Below, piece after piece: positions 21,190-30,495 of a stretch of 64,000 nt of DNA (position 1 is its first letter; each line of letters opens with the position of its first letter). The stretch lies in assembly GCF_002127545.1 (NCBI RefSeq), contig NZ_MUBK01000023.1, positions 19,122 to 83,121 of the forward strand, given 5' to 3'. The notes beneath the pieces are model-generated. The model did no database searches, was not told where the DNA came from, and was given only the letters and a program-made list of their open reading frames with translations. The DNA is from Xenorhabdus beddingii (lineage in GTDB: Bacteria > Pseudomonadota > Gammaproteobacteria > Enterobacterales > Enterobacteriaceae). The position numbers were made by a program, and so were the translations under genes.

Positions 21190-24100
21190 ATGTCAGATAG
21201 CCAAGTGAATAATCGTGCACAGGAATTACTGGATAATGCCGTCGCGGAAGGCGGAGCCTACGATATCTTACGCAATCGCCTGTCTGAGCAAGGCCAGCAG
21301 TTACATGAAAAAGCCAGCCTGCTTAACACCCGCCGTCTGGACGAGTTTGGCAAAAACCAGACTGACATTATCGGGCGTATCCGCATTCGCACAGAAAACA
21401 ACTGTGTTGCCCGCGATATCGTCCGCGTTGGCGATTGGCTACTGTTTGGCTATAACGTATTCCTTGGCTTGAAAAAAGAGACGCGGGTTGAAGATGTCTT
21501 TTCCCTGTATAAGCTCAAAAAAGACCATGACGAATATGATGTGGAATCGGTCCCACTGACAGGCACATTTCTCAATATCCCCCATTTTGTGCAGGATTTC
21601 AGCGAACTTTACACTTACTATAAAAATACCCAATTGCTGGGGCTGGTCGAACGCGACGGAAAACTGCTCGCCAGCTTCCAGATTGGTGAACGAATCACGG
21701 ATATTCGCGTATTTCGCTGGGCGATTTCCAGCGACAAAACAGAAATAACCTATATTGATAATCGTGGTGAACGCGATATCGCCCTGCCCCCTGCCTATGA
21801 TTTTGAATGGCAGAAAACCACGCGGGAAAATACCGTGAACGGGCGTTATCCACATATGAACATTCTGGATACGGTGTTTGTGGAAACCATTGGCGGCGAT
21901 CTGACGATTAAATGTGAAAACAATACCGAAGATGGTCTGGGGATCTACCGAGAAGCGGTGCTGGATAAAACCCAATCACTGGATGATGCTCAAATTGAAT
22001 ATGCCCAGACCGGTAGCCTGATCCTGCTGAAAATCCTGCCTTACCGTGAAGAAAGCTGGCGTTATCTGGTCTATAACACTCTGGCCCAAAGTGTACAGCG
22101 CATTGATGCCATCGGGCTGGCCTGCATTCAGTTACCGGAAGATCACGGTATTATTTTTCCCGGCGGTTATTACTTACAAAGCGGGGAATACAAAACGTTT
22201 GATCAATCCATGGATGGAATGCGCTTCCGCCGTGTTCGCCGCTCCCCAAACGGGGAAGATGTGATGTACATCTTCTACGAACCCAAATTGGGTCGTCTGG
22301 CTCTGTTTAATTACAACCTGATCGAACGCAAGCTACAAAACCCACTGTTTGGTCACGGTTATGCCATGCTGGAAGATGGTCAGATGGTGCTGTTTGAAGG
22401 GCAATCAGAAGAGCCGACCCGTATCCACCCGATGCAAATCTGGCAAACCCCCTTCTATTCTGATGAGTATGCCGCCCGCCAACCGGCAAGAAACAGCTTC
22501 TTAGGCCGCATCGGTAATGCCGAGCTGGTACGTGGTATTTCTGACCTTTACCATATCGCCAAAGAAATAGAACAACAGCAGGTATCTTCCCTGCTCTACG
22601 AAAAACTCTGCCAAGATGCCAGGCGTCTGGTGGACATCTATTATTGGCTTAATGACAAACAGAGCCTGAATATCTCTGGGTTGCTGAAAGAGATCGCCAA
22701 TACTGGTGAAAAGGTATTGGATGAATACGAAAAAGTAGAAAGCATCCGCCGCCAGTCTGTTCGTGCCATGAATGAAGCAACGTCGAATCAAAAAGCGTTG
22801 TTGTCTGCAATGCTGCCGGAGAGCTGGACAGAAACTCAGCAATTTATTGAAGCCTTAAACCGCTTGAGCATCCAGCGTGGTCACTTAATCACGCTGCGCG
22901 ATCACCGCTATATTGACCTGTCCCATCTTGATGAAATGGAAACGCAACTGGTTGACAGCCAACAGCGTATTTCGCTGGCAACCGCCGAATTTCTTGCCAG
23001 CGAAAAAGCCCTACAGCCATTTACCCAGCAATTACAACAACTGGACAAACAGGTTCAGGCGGCGACCAACCGCGCCCAGCTCACCGAACCGCTGGCGGGT
23101 ATGGAGAAAATGTCCACCGATCTGGATATGCTGTCCAACTTGATGGCTTCGCTGAAATTCGAAGACACCACTCAGCAGACCCACATCATTGAGTCGATTT
23201 CCGAGATTTATGCGCTATTGAACCAAGCACGCGCGCGACTGCAACAACGCCGCAAGGAGCAGGGTGCGGTTGAGTCCGTTGCGCAGTTCGGCGCGCAATT
23301 TAAATTATTCAGTCAGGGGATCACGAATGCTCTGGCCCTTTCCACCGATCCAGAACGTTGTGACGAACAGCTCTCCCGCCTATTGGTACAACTGGAAGAG
23401 CTGGAAACTCAATTCAGCGATCACGATGCGTTCTTGAATGACATTCTGGACAAACGTGAAGAGTTGCTGGAAACCTTTGAAGCTCACAAGCAGTCACTGC
23501 TGGATGAACGTCAGCGCAAGGCTCAGAATTTACAGGTGGCAGCAGAACGTCTGTTGGACAGCATCAGTCGCCGGACAGCAAAATTTTCGTCCCTTGATGA
23601 ACTGAATGCCTTTTTTGCTTCCGATACCCTGTCGCTGAAAACTCGCGAACTCATTGAACGCTTGCGGAAACTGAAAGACAGCGTAAAAGCGGATGATATC
23701 GATGCCAAATTCAAGGCAGCACGAGATCAGGCCATTCGTAGCCTGCGGGATAAGACAGAAATCTATGAAGATGGCGGCAACGTTATCAAACTTGGTCCAC
23801 GCCACCGTTTCAGTGTCAATACCCAAGAACTGGATCTCACCATCCTGCCACGGGGCGATCGCCTCTATCTGCACCTGACAGGCACCGATTATCAGGAACC
23901 GATTGATAGTCCAGAACTTGAATCCCTGAAACCTTATTGGTCAATTGCCCTCGAATCGGAATCACCACAGGTCTATCGTGCAGAATACCTTGCTTATTCC
24001 CTGATTTACGCAGCAGGCAAAGAGCATGATGGCCTGACACCGGATAGCTTGAACTCCTTGTTAAACCAGCCGGACATGCTGGAAAAAGCCGTGCGTGAAT

Positions 24101-26127
24101 TTGCCGCCCCTCGCTATAAAGAGGGCTATGAAAAAGGCATCCATGACCATGATGCGGTGGCGATCCTGCGTAAATTAATCCCTGTGGGGGAAGGTGCTGA
24201 CCTTTTACGCTTCAATCCTCATGCCAGAGGGATCGCAGTGCTTTTCTGGGAACACGTTCAACGCGAGGAACAGCCGGCATTGTGGCCTGAACGCGCCCGT
24301 ACCTGTACCCATATTTACCAACTTTTCCGCAATGATGCCGGTTTACTGGATCTCCAGGCAGAAATAGAAGCGGAGATCAGCCTGTTCCTTGAGCGTCACC
24401 CCATCAAGTGTGAACCTTATCAACAAACCCAAGCGGCGGAATACCTGAGCCTGGCACTTAGCCGGCCCCATGTGGAATTCAGTTTCAGCAAATATGCACG
24501 TAGCTTATTGGAAGGGCTACAATCTAAACTGGAAAAAGCCCATATGTGGGGAGATTTCAACCACTCCCAGCACAACCTCGGCCAACGTTTCGCCCAGCGT
24601 TGGATGCTGGTGGAAAACTGGCTGAAAGGTCTCTGTTCCCTGTCAGAATTTGCCCCTCTGAAAAGCTATATTTCAGAAGCTGTCGCGCTGGTTTTATTGG
24701 AAAAAACACTTCATGCCCATTTTAGTGAGGTGGACCTGCACTTTACCGTCACTGATTTGATTGGCGAGCACCCTTCCATCGTCAACCAAACACTGACGCT
24801 GAGTATTGATGACTATTTCTGCCGGATGCGTAGACAGCGTAAGGTATTTATTCCTGCTTATCACCATTATCAGGCATTGCGCCAAGACGTTCTGAATCAG
24901 CAGAGAAAAACGCTACGCCTACATGAATTCAAGGCACAGCCACTCAGTTCCTTTGTACGCAACAAGTTGATCAACGAGGTTTACCTGCCACTGATTGGCG
25001 ACAACCTGGCTAAACAGATCGGTGCCATTGGGGAAGGAAAACGAACAGATCTTATGGGGATGTTATTAATGATCTCCCCGCCCGGCTACGGCAAAACAAC
25101 ATTGATGGAATATATCGCCAGCCGCCTTGGGTTAATCTTCATGAAAATCAACGCGCCAGCATTGGGGCACGATGTTTTGTCACTCGACCCTGCCCAAGCG
25201 CCAAACGCCACCGCGCGTCAGGAGTTGGAAAAACTGAATCTGGCGCTGGAAATGGGCAATAACGTGATGCTGTATGTCGATGATATCCAGCACACCCATC
25301 CTGAATTTTTGCAGAAGTTTATTTCCCTGTGTGATGGTACACGGCGTATTGAAGGGGTTTGGAAAGGGCAAACCAAGACCTACGATATGCGCGGCAAAAA
25401 ATTCTGCGTTGTGATGTCAGGCAACCCTTATACCGAATCTGGCGAGCTGTTTAAAATCCCCGATATGCTGGCAAACCGTGCTGATATCTATAACCTTGGT
25501 GAAGTATTGGGGGGTATGGAAGACACCTTCACGCTGAGTTATATCGAAAACAGCCTGACATCGAATCCGGTGCTGGCACCGCTGGCATTGCGAGACATGA
25601 ATGATCTGTATCTGTTTATCGATAAAGCGATGGGCAAACCTTTCTCCAGCAATGGCCTGAGCTATCCCTACAGCGAAGCAGAGATCACTGAAATTGTGGC
25701 GATCCTAGAACACCTGCTGATGATACGGAATATCGTATTTAAGGTGAACCAGCAATATATTGCCAGCGCCGCGCAATCCGATAAATACCGGTCAGAGCCA
25801 CCGTTCAAGTTGCAGGGAAGCTACCGCAATATGAATAAACTCAGCGAAAAAGTTTCTGCGGTGATGAATAAAGAAGAAATACGCCGCATTATTGATGATC
25901 ATTATTTGGGTGAGGCTCAATTACTGACAAGTGGTGCCGAAGAAAACCTGCTCAAACTGGCAGAAATTCGCGGCACAATGACAACAGAAGAGGCGCAACG
26001 CTGGCAGCAAATCAAACGTGACTTTATGCGGAATAAAGCATTGGGCGGTGATAATGCTGATGTAGGTGATCGCGTTGTCGCCCAACTCGCAGATTTGGTT
26101 GAAAGTGTTCAGGCGTTGAAGAGCTGA
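21190..26127 (+). CDS. giant AAA ATPase, DUF3686 / DNA repair ATPase type
   Basis: A 1645-residue protein. Residues about 30-450 form the beta-rich N-terminal region typical of this family. About 460-850 is predominantly coiled coil. About 1230-1520 is an AAA+ module with Walker A PPGYGKTT (near 1298), Walker B VMLYVDDIQ (near 1359, Asp-Asp rather than Asp-Glu) and a sensor/Arg-finger region with MSGNPYTESGELF and MLANRADIYNLGE. No nuclease, helicase or membrane segment is evident, so the database-style label 'DNA repair ATPase' is not supported by anything visible here. Its fixed neighbours, a flotillin and a YqiJ-like protein, argue for a membrane-associated remodelling machine (inference). 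Confidence 0.85.
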   Translation: MSDSQVNNRAQELLDNAVAEGGAYDILRNRLSEQGQQLHEKASLLNTRRLDEFGKNQTDIIGRIRIRTENNCVARDIVRVGDWLLFGYNVFLGLKKETRVEDVFSLYKLKKDHDEYDVESVPLTGTFLNIPHFVQDFSELYTYYKNTQLLGLVERDGKLLASFQIGERITDIRVFRWAISSDKTEITYIDNRGERDIALPPAYDFEWQKTTRENTVNGRYPHMNILDTVFVETIGGDLTIKCENNTEDGLGIYREAVLDKTQSLDDAQIEYAQTGSLILLKILPYREESWRYLVYNTLAQSVQRIDAIGLACIQLPEDHGIIFPGGYYLQSGEYKTFDQSMDGMRFRRVRRSPNGEDVMYIFYEPKLGRLALFNYNLIERKLQNPLFGHGYAMLEDGQMVLFEGQSEEPTRIHPMQIWQTPFYSDEYAARQPARNSFLGRIGNAELVRGISDLYHIAKEIEQQQVSSLLYEKLCQDARRLVDIYYWLNDKQSLNISGLLKEIANTGEKVLDEYEKVESIRRQSVRAMNEATSNQKALLSAMLPESWTETQQFIEALNRLSIQRGHLITLRDHRYIDLSHLDEMETQLVDSQQRISLATAEFLASEKALQPFTQQLQQLDKQVQAATNRAQLTEPLAGMEKMSTDLDMLSNLMASLKFEDTTQQTHIIESISEIYALLNQARARLQQRRKEQGAVESVAQFGAQFKLFSQGITNALALSTDPERCDEQLSRLLVQLEELETQFSDHDAFLNDILDKREELLETFEAHKQSLLDERQRKAQNLQVAAERLLDSISRRTAKFSSLDELNAFFASDTLSLKTRELIERLRKLKDSVKADDIDAKFKAARDQAIRSLRDKTEIYEDGGNVIKLGPRHRFSVNTQELDLTILPRGDRLYLHLTGTDYQEPIDSPELESLKPYWSIALESESPQVYRAEYLAYSLIYAAGKEHDGLTPDSLNSLLNQPDMLEKAVREFAAPRYKEGYEKGIHDHDAVAILRKLIPVGEGADLLRFNPHARGIAVLFWEHVQREEQPALWPERARTCTHIYQLFRNDAGLLDLQAEIEAEISLFLERHPIKCEPYQQTQAAEYLSLALSRPHVEFSFSKYARSLLEGLQSKLEKAHMWGDFNHSQHNLGQRFAQRWMLVENWLKGLCSLSEFAPLKSYISEAVALVLLEKTLHAHFSEVDLHFTVTDLIGEHPSIVNQTLTLSIDDYFCRMRRQRKVFIPAYHHYQALRQDVLNQQRKTLRLHEFKAQPLSSFVRNKLINEVYLPLIGDNLAKQIGAIGEGKRTDLMGMLLMISPPGYGKTTLMEYIASRLGLIFMKINAPALGHDVLSLDPAQAPNATARQELEKLNLALEMGNNVMLYVDDIQHTHPEFLQKFISLCDGTRRIEGVWKGQTKTYDMRGKKFCVVMSGNPYTESGELFKIPDMLANRADIYNLGEVLGGMEDTFTLSYIENSLTSNPVLAPLALRDMNDLYLFIDKAMGKPFSSNGLSYPYSEAEITEIVAILEHLLMIRNIVFKVNQQYIASAAQSDKYRSEPPFKLQGSYRNMNKLSEKVSAVMNKEEIRRIIDDHYLGEAQLLTSGAEENLLKLAEIRGTMTTEEAQRWQQIKRDFMRNKALGGDNADVGDRVVAQLADLVESVQALKS

Positions 26128-26244
26128 AGCCATTGTTTTCTCCCGTTGAGCAGAAACCAATTTCTGGCTGTCAATTGAACGGAATAGAAGGCAAAATATC
26201 TTAGCATTCCCAATTGGTTTGATATTTTCAACAGGGGGACAATG

Positions 26245-26811
26245 ATGACAGTATGGTTTAAGCAGCGCCTTTATATCCTAATAGGATTAGCATCAATACT
26301 TATCATTATTCAATTAATCAATACGTTAACCGGTTATGCATTAAACAACTTCGGCATTATTCCCCGCTATGCCCAAGGGCTGATCGGTATTCCTCTATCC
26401 CCTTTCCTGCATGGCAGTTGGCTGCACTTGTTCAGTAATCTCCCGGTCTTATTGGTACTCAGTGCATTGCTAATGACCCACTCCATTCGTTATTACGTGC
26501 TCGCCAGCTTGTTTGTTATCTTTTTGGAAGGCACGCTGGTCTGGTTATTTGGCCGTACCGCCATGCATGTTGGTGCCAGTGGCTGGATTTTTGGCTTGTG
26601 GGGGTTATTGCTGGCTAATGCTTACTTCCTGAGGAGAGGCAAAGATCTCTTTTTTGCCATTCTGGTGGTTCTCTATTACGGAGGCGCTGCCCTCGGTTTG
26701 TTCCCCTGGCAACAGGGTATCTCAACGGAAGGACACATTTTCGGCGCTATCGCCGGGCTGGTTTTCTCTTGGCTGACCAAGAAGTGGATCATCACGGCTC
26801 GTGATTTTTAA
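26245..26811 (+). CDS. rhomboid-family intramembrane serine protease
   Basis: 188 residues from the second of two tandem ATGs, chosen for its spacing from the GGGGG ribosome-binding site (26234-26238). It is about six hydrophobic helices long. The catalytic serine motif is MHVGASGWIFG and the catalytic histidine is in EGHIFGAIAGLVF, the Ser-His dyad of rhomboids. An N-terminal HGSWLHLFSNL matches the conserved HxxxxHxxxN region of the second helix. Such enzymes cleave transmembrane segments of other proteins. It follows the giant ATPase by 117 bp on the same strand; whether it belongs to the same operon is an inference. Confidence 0.88.
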   Translation: MTVWFKQRLYILIGLASILIIIQLINTLTGYALNNFGIIPRYAQGLIGIPLSPFLHGSWLHLFSNLPVLLVLSALLMTHSIRYYVLASLFVIFLEGTLVWLFGRTAMHVGASGWIFGLWGLLLANAYFLRRGKDLFFAILVVLYYGGAALGLFPWQQGISTEGHIFGAIAGLVFSWLTKKWIITARDF

Positions 26812-26851
26812 TCAATAGGACATTTTTAATTTAAAATCAATAATAAATATA

Positions 26852-26931
26852 TTGCAATAAACTCAACGATCTCTAAAATTAGGTCAATTGACCTAATTTT
26901 AGAGATCGTTGAGTATTTTAAGGATCGTAAA
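26852..26931 (+). promoter_or_regulatory. promoter overlapped by a 54-bp perfect palindrome
   Basis: Bases 26861-26914 are a perfect inverted repeat: two 27-bp arms, no loop, centred between 26887 and 26888, with ATTAGGTCAA|TTGACCTAAT at the centre. A plausible promoter (TTGCAA at 26852-26857, 16 bp, TAAAAT at 26874-26879) would place the -10 and start site inside the left arm. The gene at 26932 begins 18 bp after the palindrome, with AAGG as ribosome-binding site. The symmetrical centre looks like a TetR-type operator, and a TetR gene lies at 28108-28707. Alternatively the RNA forms a 27-bp hairpin. Confidence 0.7.
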
Positions 26932-28020
26932 ATGAAGAACATATCTGTATTACTCGTTGGTGGTTATGGGGTTGTTGGTCAGCAAACAGCACAAATTATC
27001 AATCAATACCGGCCTGATTTACACTTAATCATTGCCGGCAGAGATATTAATCAGGCAAAAAAAACATCTGAAAATTTAAATAATTCCGAAGGGTTATTTT
27101 TTGATGTGGAAAATCCATCGCTACCGGATAAATTAAAAATTGATATTGTGTTGGCGCTGGTTAACGATCCACAAGATAAATTATTGCATTTCGCACATCA
27201 GAATAATATTGCGTATGTAGATATTACCCGTTGGACCGATCGTTTACAGATTGCATTAAGTAAAGCCGCTATCATGCAAAATCAAAAACAAAGTACTATG
27301 ATTTTCTCATCTTCATGGATGTCCGGCATCGTAGCGGCACTGATCCATGATATCAGTAAATCATTTACAACTATTGATAGTATTGATATGAGTGTCCTAT
27401 ATGCATTGAATGACAAAGCAGGTCCTAATTCAATTGAATATATGGATAGGTTAACCACTCCTTTTACTGTAAAGCAGAATGGGAAATACCAAAAAATCCT
27501 CCCCTTTTCGGATGAAAAAACCGTTTTATTCAGTGATGGCACTATTCACAAAGTTTTTCGTATTGATATGCCAGAACAATTTATCTTCCCCTTAATTACC
27601 AATGCACAAACGGTTTCGACCCGAATTGGTTTTGATGATCCTAAGAGTAATAAATTACTCGCTTTTTTAGTGAGGAAAGGCATTTGGAAGTTATTGTCAG
27701 GAAAGAGCACCACCGGACTTCGTAGAAAATTTTTATACAACCCCGGCCAAGGGCATCAACATCAAATTCGTACCGATATAAAAGGCACGGATGAAAAAGG
27801 GAACCCTAAATATGTATGCTTGCAACTTAATGATCCAAAAGGACAAACCCATTTAACCGCAATAGGTGCTGCAGCATTGGTGATTCAGTTGGCTGAACAT
27901 ATACAGAATAATCACACAACCATTTTAAATACGGGTGAAAGATTTTTAGACGTTGAAAAACTAAAATCGCTATTATCTTCGGAAAACGTGAGTTTTAATG
28001 TTAATAGCGAAATAGACTGA
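26932..28020 (+). CDS. saccharopine dehydrogenase-like NAD(P)-binding oxidoreductase
   Basis: A 362-residue protein with an N-terminal Rossmann motif LLVGGYGVVGQQTAQI (GGYGVVG at 10-16) followed by IIAGRDINQAKK. This is the start typical of the saccharopine dehydrogenase/reductase superfamily, which also contains trans-acting enoyl reductases. The C-terminal half has no catalytic motif I can name. The true substrate is unknown and lysine metabolism should not be assumed. It lies behind the 54-bp palindrome and converges with a TetR gene across a shared terminator. The base composition is AT-rich. Confidence 0.78.
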   Translation: MKNISVLLVGGYGVVGQQTAQIINQYRPDLHLIIAGRDINQAKKTSENLNNSEGLFFDVENPSLPDKLKIDIVLALVNDPQDKLLHFAHQNNIAYVDITRWTDRLQIALSKAAIMQNQKQSTMIFSSSWMSGIVAALIHDISKSFTTIDSIDMSVLYALNDKAGPNSIEYMDRLTTPFTVKQNGKYQKILPFSDEKTVLFSDGTIHKVFRIDMPEQFIFPLITNAQTVSTRIGFDDPKSNKLLAFLVRKGIWKLLSGKSTTGLRRKFLYNPGQGHQHQIRTDIKGTDEKGNPKYVCLQLNDPKGQTHLTAIGAAALVIQLAEHIQNNHTTILNTGERFLDVEKLKSLLSSENVSFNVNSEID

Positions 28021-28074
28021 ATCCGTTCCTGAAACTCAATCGAATAAGGTGTTTTAAACAGAGTTTCAGTGCTT

Positions 28075-28108
28075 AAATAATCCGTAAAACGATTTTTACG
28101 GATTATTT
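28075..28108. terminator. bidirectional terminator between convergent genes
   Basis: A 15-bp stem, AAATAATCCGTAAAA (28075-28089) with TTTTACGGATTATTT (28094-28108), has loop CGAT and is followed by TATTTT on the plus strand. The stem overlaps the first base of the TetR stop codon on the other strand, so it can serve both genes. Confidence 0.85.
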
Positions 28109-28707
28109 TATTTTGCTTCGATAATCGCAATGATGGTAGACCGTAAACGCTGACTTAAATCAAAATTGAAACTGTCCTTATTCCGATAGGAATATAGCAT
28201 GGACAAACCTTCAAATAAGGAAACTAACATTAACGCTTTTTCTTTCCTGATGTCTTCTGACATATCAGCATAAGTATTGCGCAAGATAATAATGACTTGA
28301 TCAGTATAGCGTTGATAAAACTTGGTTAAGATTTTATGTAATTTTTCTGAGTGGCGGCTCGCCAACCATGTTTCTAACGCCAAAGTACATAACGACATGT
28401 CCTGTAAGTTATTGACAATAATATCCAGTAAAACATCAAGTTCATTATGCTCAGCATTAGCAAGTTGTAATCTTGTCGTCGCATCCTCAATAACTTGATT
28501 AAATACTCCCTCGAATAGCGATTCGAGATTCGGGAAATAGTACTGTAAATTTCCGAGCGTTATTCCACAATGATTAGCCAGAGATCGCATACTAAAAAGA
28601 CGACTTCCCCCCTGAATAAGGAGTTTTATCGCATATTTTAAAATAAGCGTTTGTTTTTCTTCGAACTTTTCTTTTTTAGGTTTCATTGTCAGCATATTGA
28701 AATTCAT
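28108..28707 (-). CDS. TetR/AcrR-family transcriptional regulator
   Basis: About 199 residues from the ATG at 28707 (MNFNMLTMKPKKEKF). ATGs at 28695 and 28686 are equally possible because none has a good ribosome-binding site. The open frame continues to 28848, but the added residues overlap the upstream gene and look like no TetR protein. The N-terminal DNA-binding helices are AIKLLIQGG...MRSLANHCGITLGNLQYYFPNLESLF, the canonical TetR helix-turn-helix. The C-terminal ligand domain is unassigned. It lies about 130 bp downstream of the monooxygenase on the same strand and faces the saccharopine-dehydrogenase-like gene, either of which it may control. Confidence 0.85.
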   Translation of the reverse strand: MNFNMLTMKPKKEKFEEKQTLILKYAIKLLIQGGSRLFSMRSLANHCGITLGNLQYYFPNLESLFEGVFNQVIEDATTRLQLANAEHNELDVLLDIIVNNLQDMSLCTLALETWLASRHSEKLHKILTKFYQRYTDQVIIILRNTYADMSEDIRKEKALMLVSLFEGLSMLYSYRNKDSFNFDLSQRLRSTIIAIIEAK

Positions 28708-28838
28708 TGGGTACAAACCAAGATTTGTATATGCTATTGACCTGTATTGCAAGAGCGTTTTTCTGACAGCATAATCGGCGGTTGGTGACGGTTCCTCGCC
28801 CGGTATTGAGCGAGGGTTTACAGTGCCTTTCGCCAAAA

Positions 28839-30287
28839 TTACTTCCATCGTAATGCCGTATCATCCAGTGGTTGCCCTAATACTTCTTTATCCTTTTTAT
28901 AATCATGTGGAACAGACCAATTTGGGCTGCGTCCCTGACGTGGTAGCCCGGCTCCGCTACGTTTTACATAGCCTGATTGCAGGGCGCCAAAAATGTGTTT
29001 ATCAGCCAATATTTCTTCCGCCGGGGCATACGGTGTAACAACCATTGCACCACGACGATCCATCTCCTTCAACAAACGACAAATATATTCTGCTGATAGG
29101 TCAACTTTCAGTGTCCAGGCATTATTGATATAACCAAACAAATAGGCAAAATTAGGGATATCCTGTAATAATGTTCCCTTATAGAGCATTCGGTTATGAC
29201 TTTGCTGCTTTTGCCCATCGATAGAAAGCTCAATTCCTCCCATGAGATGTAATTGCAATCCTGTCGCTGTCACAATGATATCCGCAGGTAATTCCTTGCC
29301 AGACTGCAGCAAAATTCCGCTTTCAGTAATACGTTCAATCTGGTCGGTAACAATCGAAGCCTTGCCTTCTTTCAGTACCTTAAATAGATTACTGTCTGGC
29401 ACAAAACACAACCGCTCATCCCACGGCATGTACTTTGGCGTCAGGTTTTTCATGTCAAAATCAGGGCCGACCTTTCTGCTAGCTAATCCCAGCAAAAACG
29501 ATTTCAGCAGGTTAGGAAAATATCGGCTCGTTTTATACAGCAAACTGAAAAAGAAAATATTGCGACTTCTGCTCCATGCATAAATCCAACGTGGTGGAAG
29601 TATGCCTTTGAAAAACTCCGCCATCTTATCCCTCCCCGGTATTGAAAAAATATAACTCGGAGAACGCTGTAACATGGTGATATGTTCAGTGTCATTGGCC
29701 ATTGCCGGAAGTAAAGTGACGGCCGTTGCGCCACTTCCAATCACAACAACCCGCTTCCCTTTGTAATCCAATGATTCAGGCCAATGTTGTGGATGAACTA
29801 TTGAGCCTTTGAAATCTTCAAGGCCGGGAAATTGGGGTAAATAAGGTTGATCATAGTTGTAATAACCTGTCGCAGCGACAAGAAAATGGCAGGTAAATTG
29901 CCGAATTTCGCCACTGACTCCGTCAATGGCGGTGACAGTCCATTGGCGGGTTTCATTTGACCAATCAGTTTGGGTGATTTTTACTCCGAACTGTATTTTC
30001 TTATCAACGGCATACTCTTCCGCCGCTGAATGGAGATAACGCCTAATTGAAGGAGCATCAGCAAAAATACTGGTATCTGTCCAAGGACGAAATTTATAGC
30101 CATAGCTCATCATATCCGAATCTGTGCGAATGCCCGGATAGCGAAATAAATCCCAGGTTCCCCCTAGGGCGTTACGGCGCTCTAAGATCCCCACTTTCTT
30201 GTCAGGACATTCCCTGGCCAGATGACACGCCATACCAATGCCTGACACTCCCGCTCCGATGATCAAAACATCATAATGGTTATTCAT
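28839..30287 (-). CDS. flavin-dependent monooxygenase, Baeyer-Villiger type
   Basis: A 482-residue protein with two dinucleotide motifs, GAGVSG (11-16) for FAD and GSGATA (184-189) for NADPH, the early GGTWD box (42-46) and the fingerprint FxGxxxHxxxWP as F159-G161-H165-W169-P170. That fingerprint defines class B flavoprotein monooxygenases; with this length and the EthA-like body I favour a Baeyer-Villiger enzyme inserting oxygen next to a ketone or oxidising a soft heteroatom. The substrate is unknown. A TetR regulator follows on the same strand, an arrangement that recalls EthA/EthR-type control (inference). Confidence 0.87.
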   Translation of the reverse strand: MNNHYDVLIIGAGVSGIGMACHLARECPDKKVGILERRNALGGTWDLFRYPGIRTDSDMMSYGYKFRPWTDTSIFADAPSIRRYLHSAAEEYAVDKKIQFGVKITQTDWSNETRQWTVTAIDGVSGEIRQFTCHFLVAATGYYNYDQPYLPQFPGLEDFKGSIVHPQHWPESLDYKGKRVVVIGSGATAVTLLPAMANDTEHITMLQRSPSYIFSIPGRDKMAEFFKGILPPRWIYAWSRSRNIFFFSLLYKTSRYFPNLLKSFLLGLASRKVGPDFDMKNLTPKYMPWDERLCFVPDSNLFKVLKEGKASIVTDQIERITESGILLQSGKELPADIIVTATGLQLHLMGGIELSIDGQKQQSHNRMLYKGTLLQDIPNFAYLFGYINNAWTLKVDLSAEYICRLLKEMDRRGAMVVTPYAPAEEILADKHIFGALQSGYVKRSGAGLPRQGRSPNWSVPHDYKKDKEVLGQPLDDTALRWK

Positions 30288-30495
30288 GTTACTTCCCCCC
30301 GCAAGAAGACTTGCTTAATCAGATAAGCCGCTTGTTCAATAGGCCATGGTATTTTTTATTTGCAGGGACAACCATTTGCATTTATGTGGGGGGAGTATCA
30401 GGATGTTGACGGATGGCATAAATGAGTATGCTTGAAAGTAATTAAACTCAAACAGCTATGGGTTCATGGCTATTATAGGGTGAAGTCATCTCATT

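Noticed and set aside
28708..28848. 47-codon N-terminal extension of the TetR regulator
   Set aside because: It overlaps the monooxygenase gene end and does not resemble the start of any TetR protein. A small CCTCGC/GCGAGG hairpin at 28794-28815 in this stretch is unexplained.
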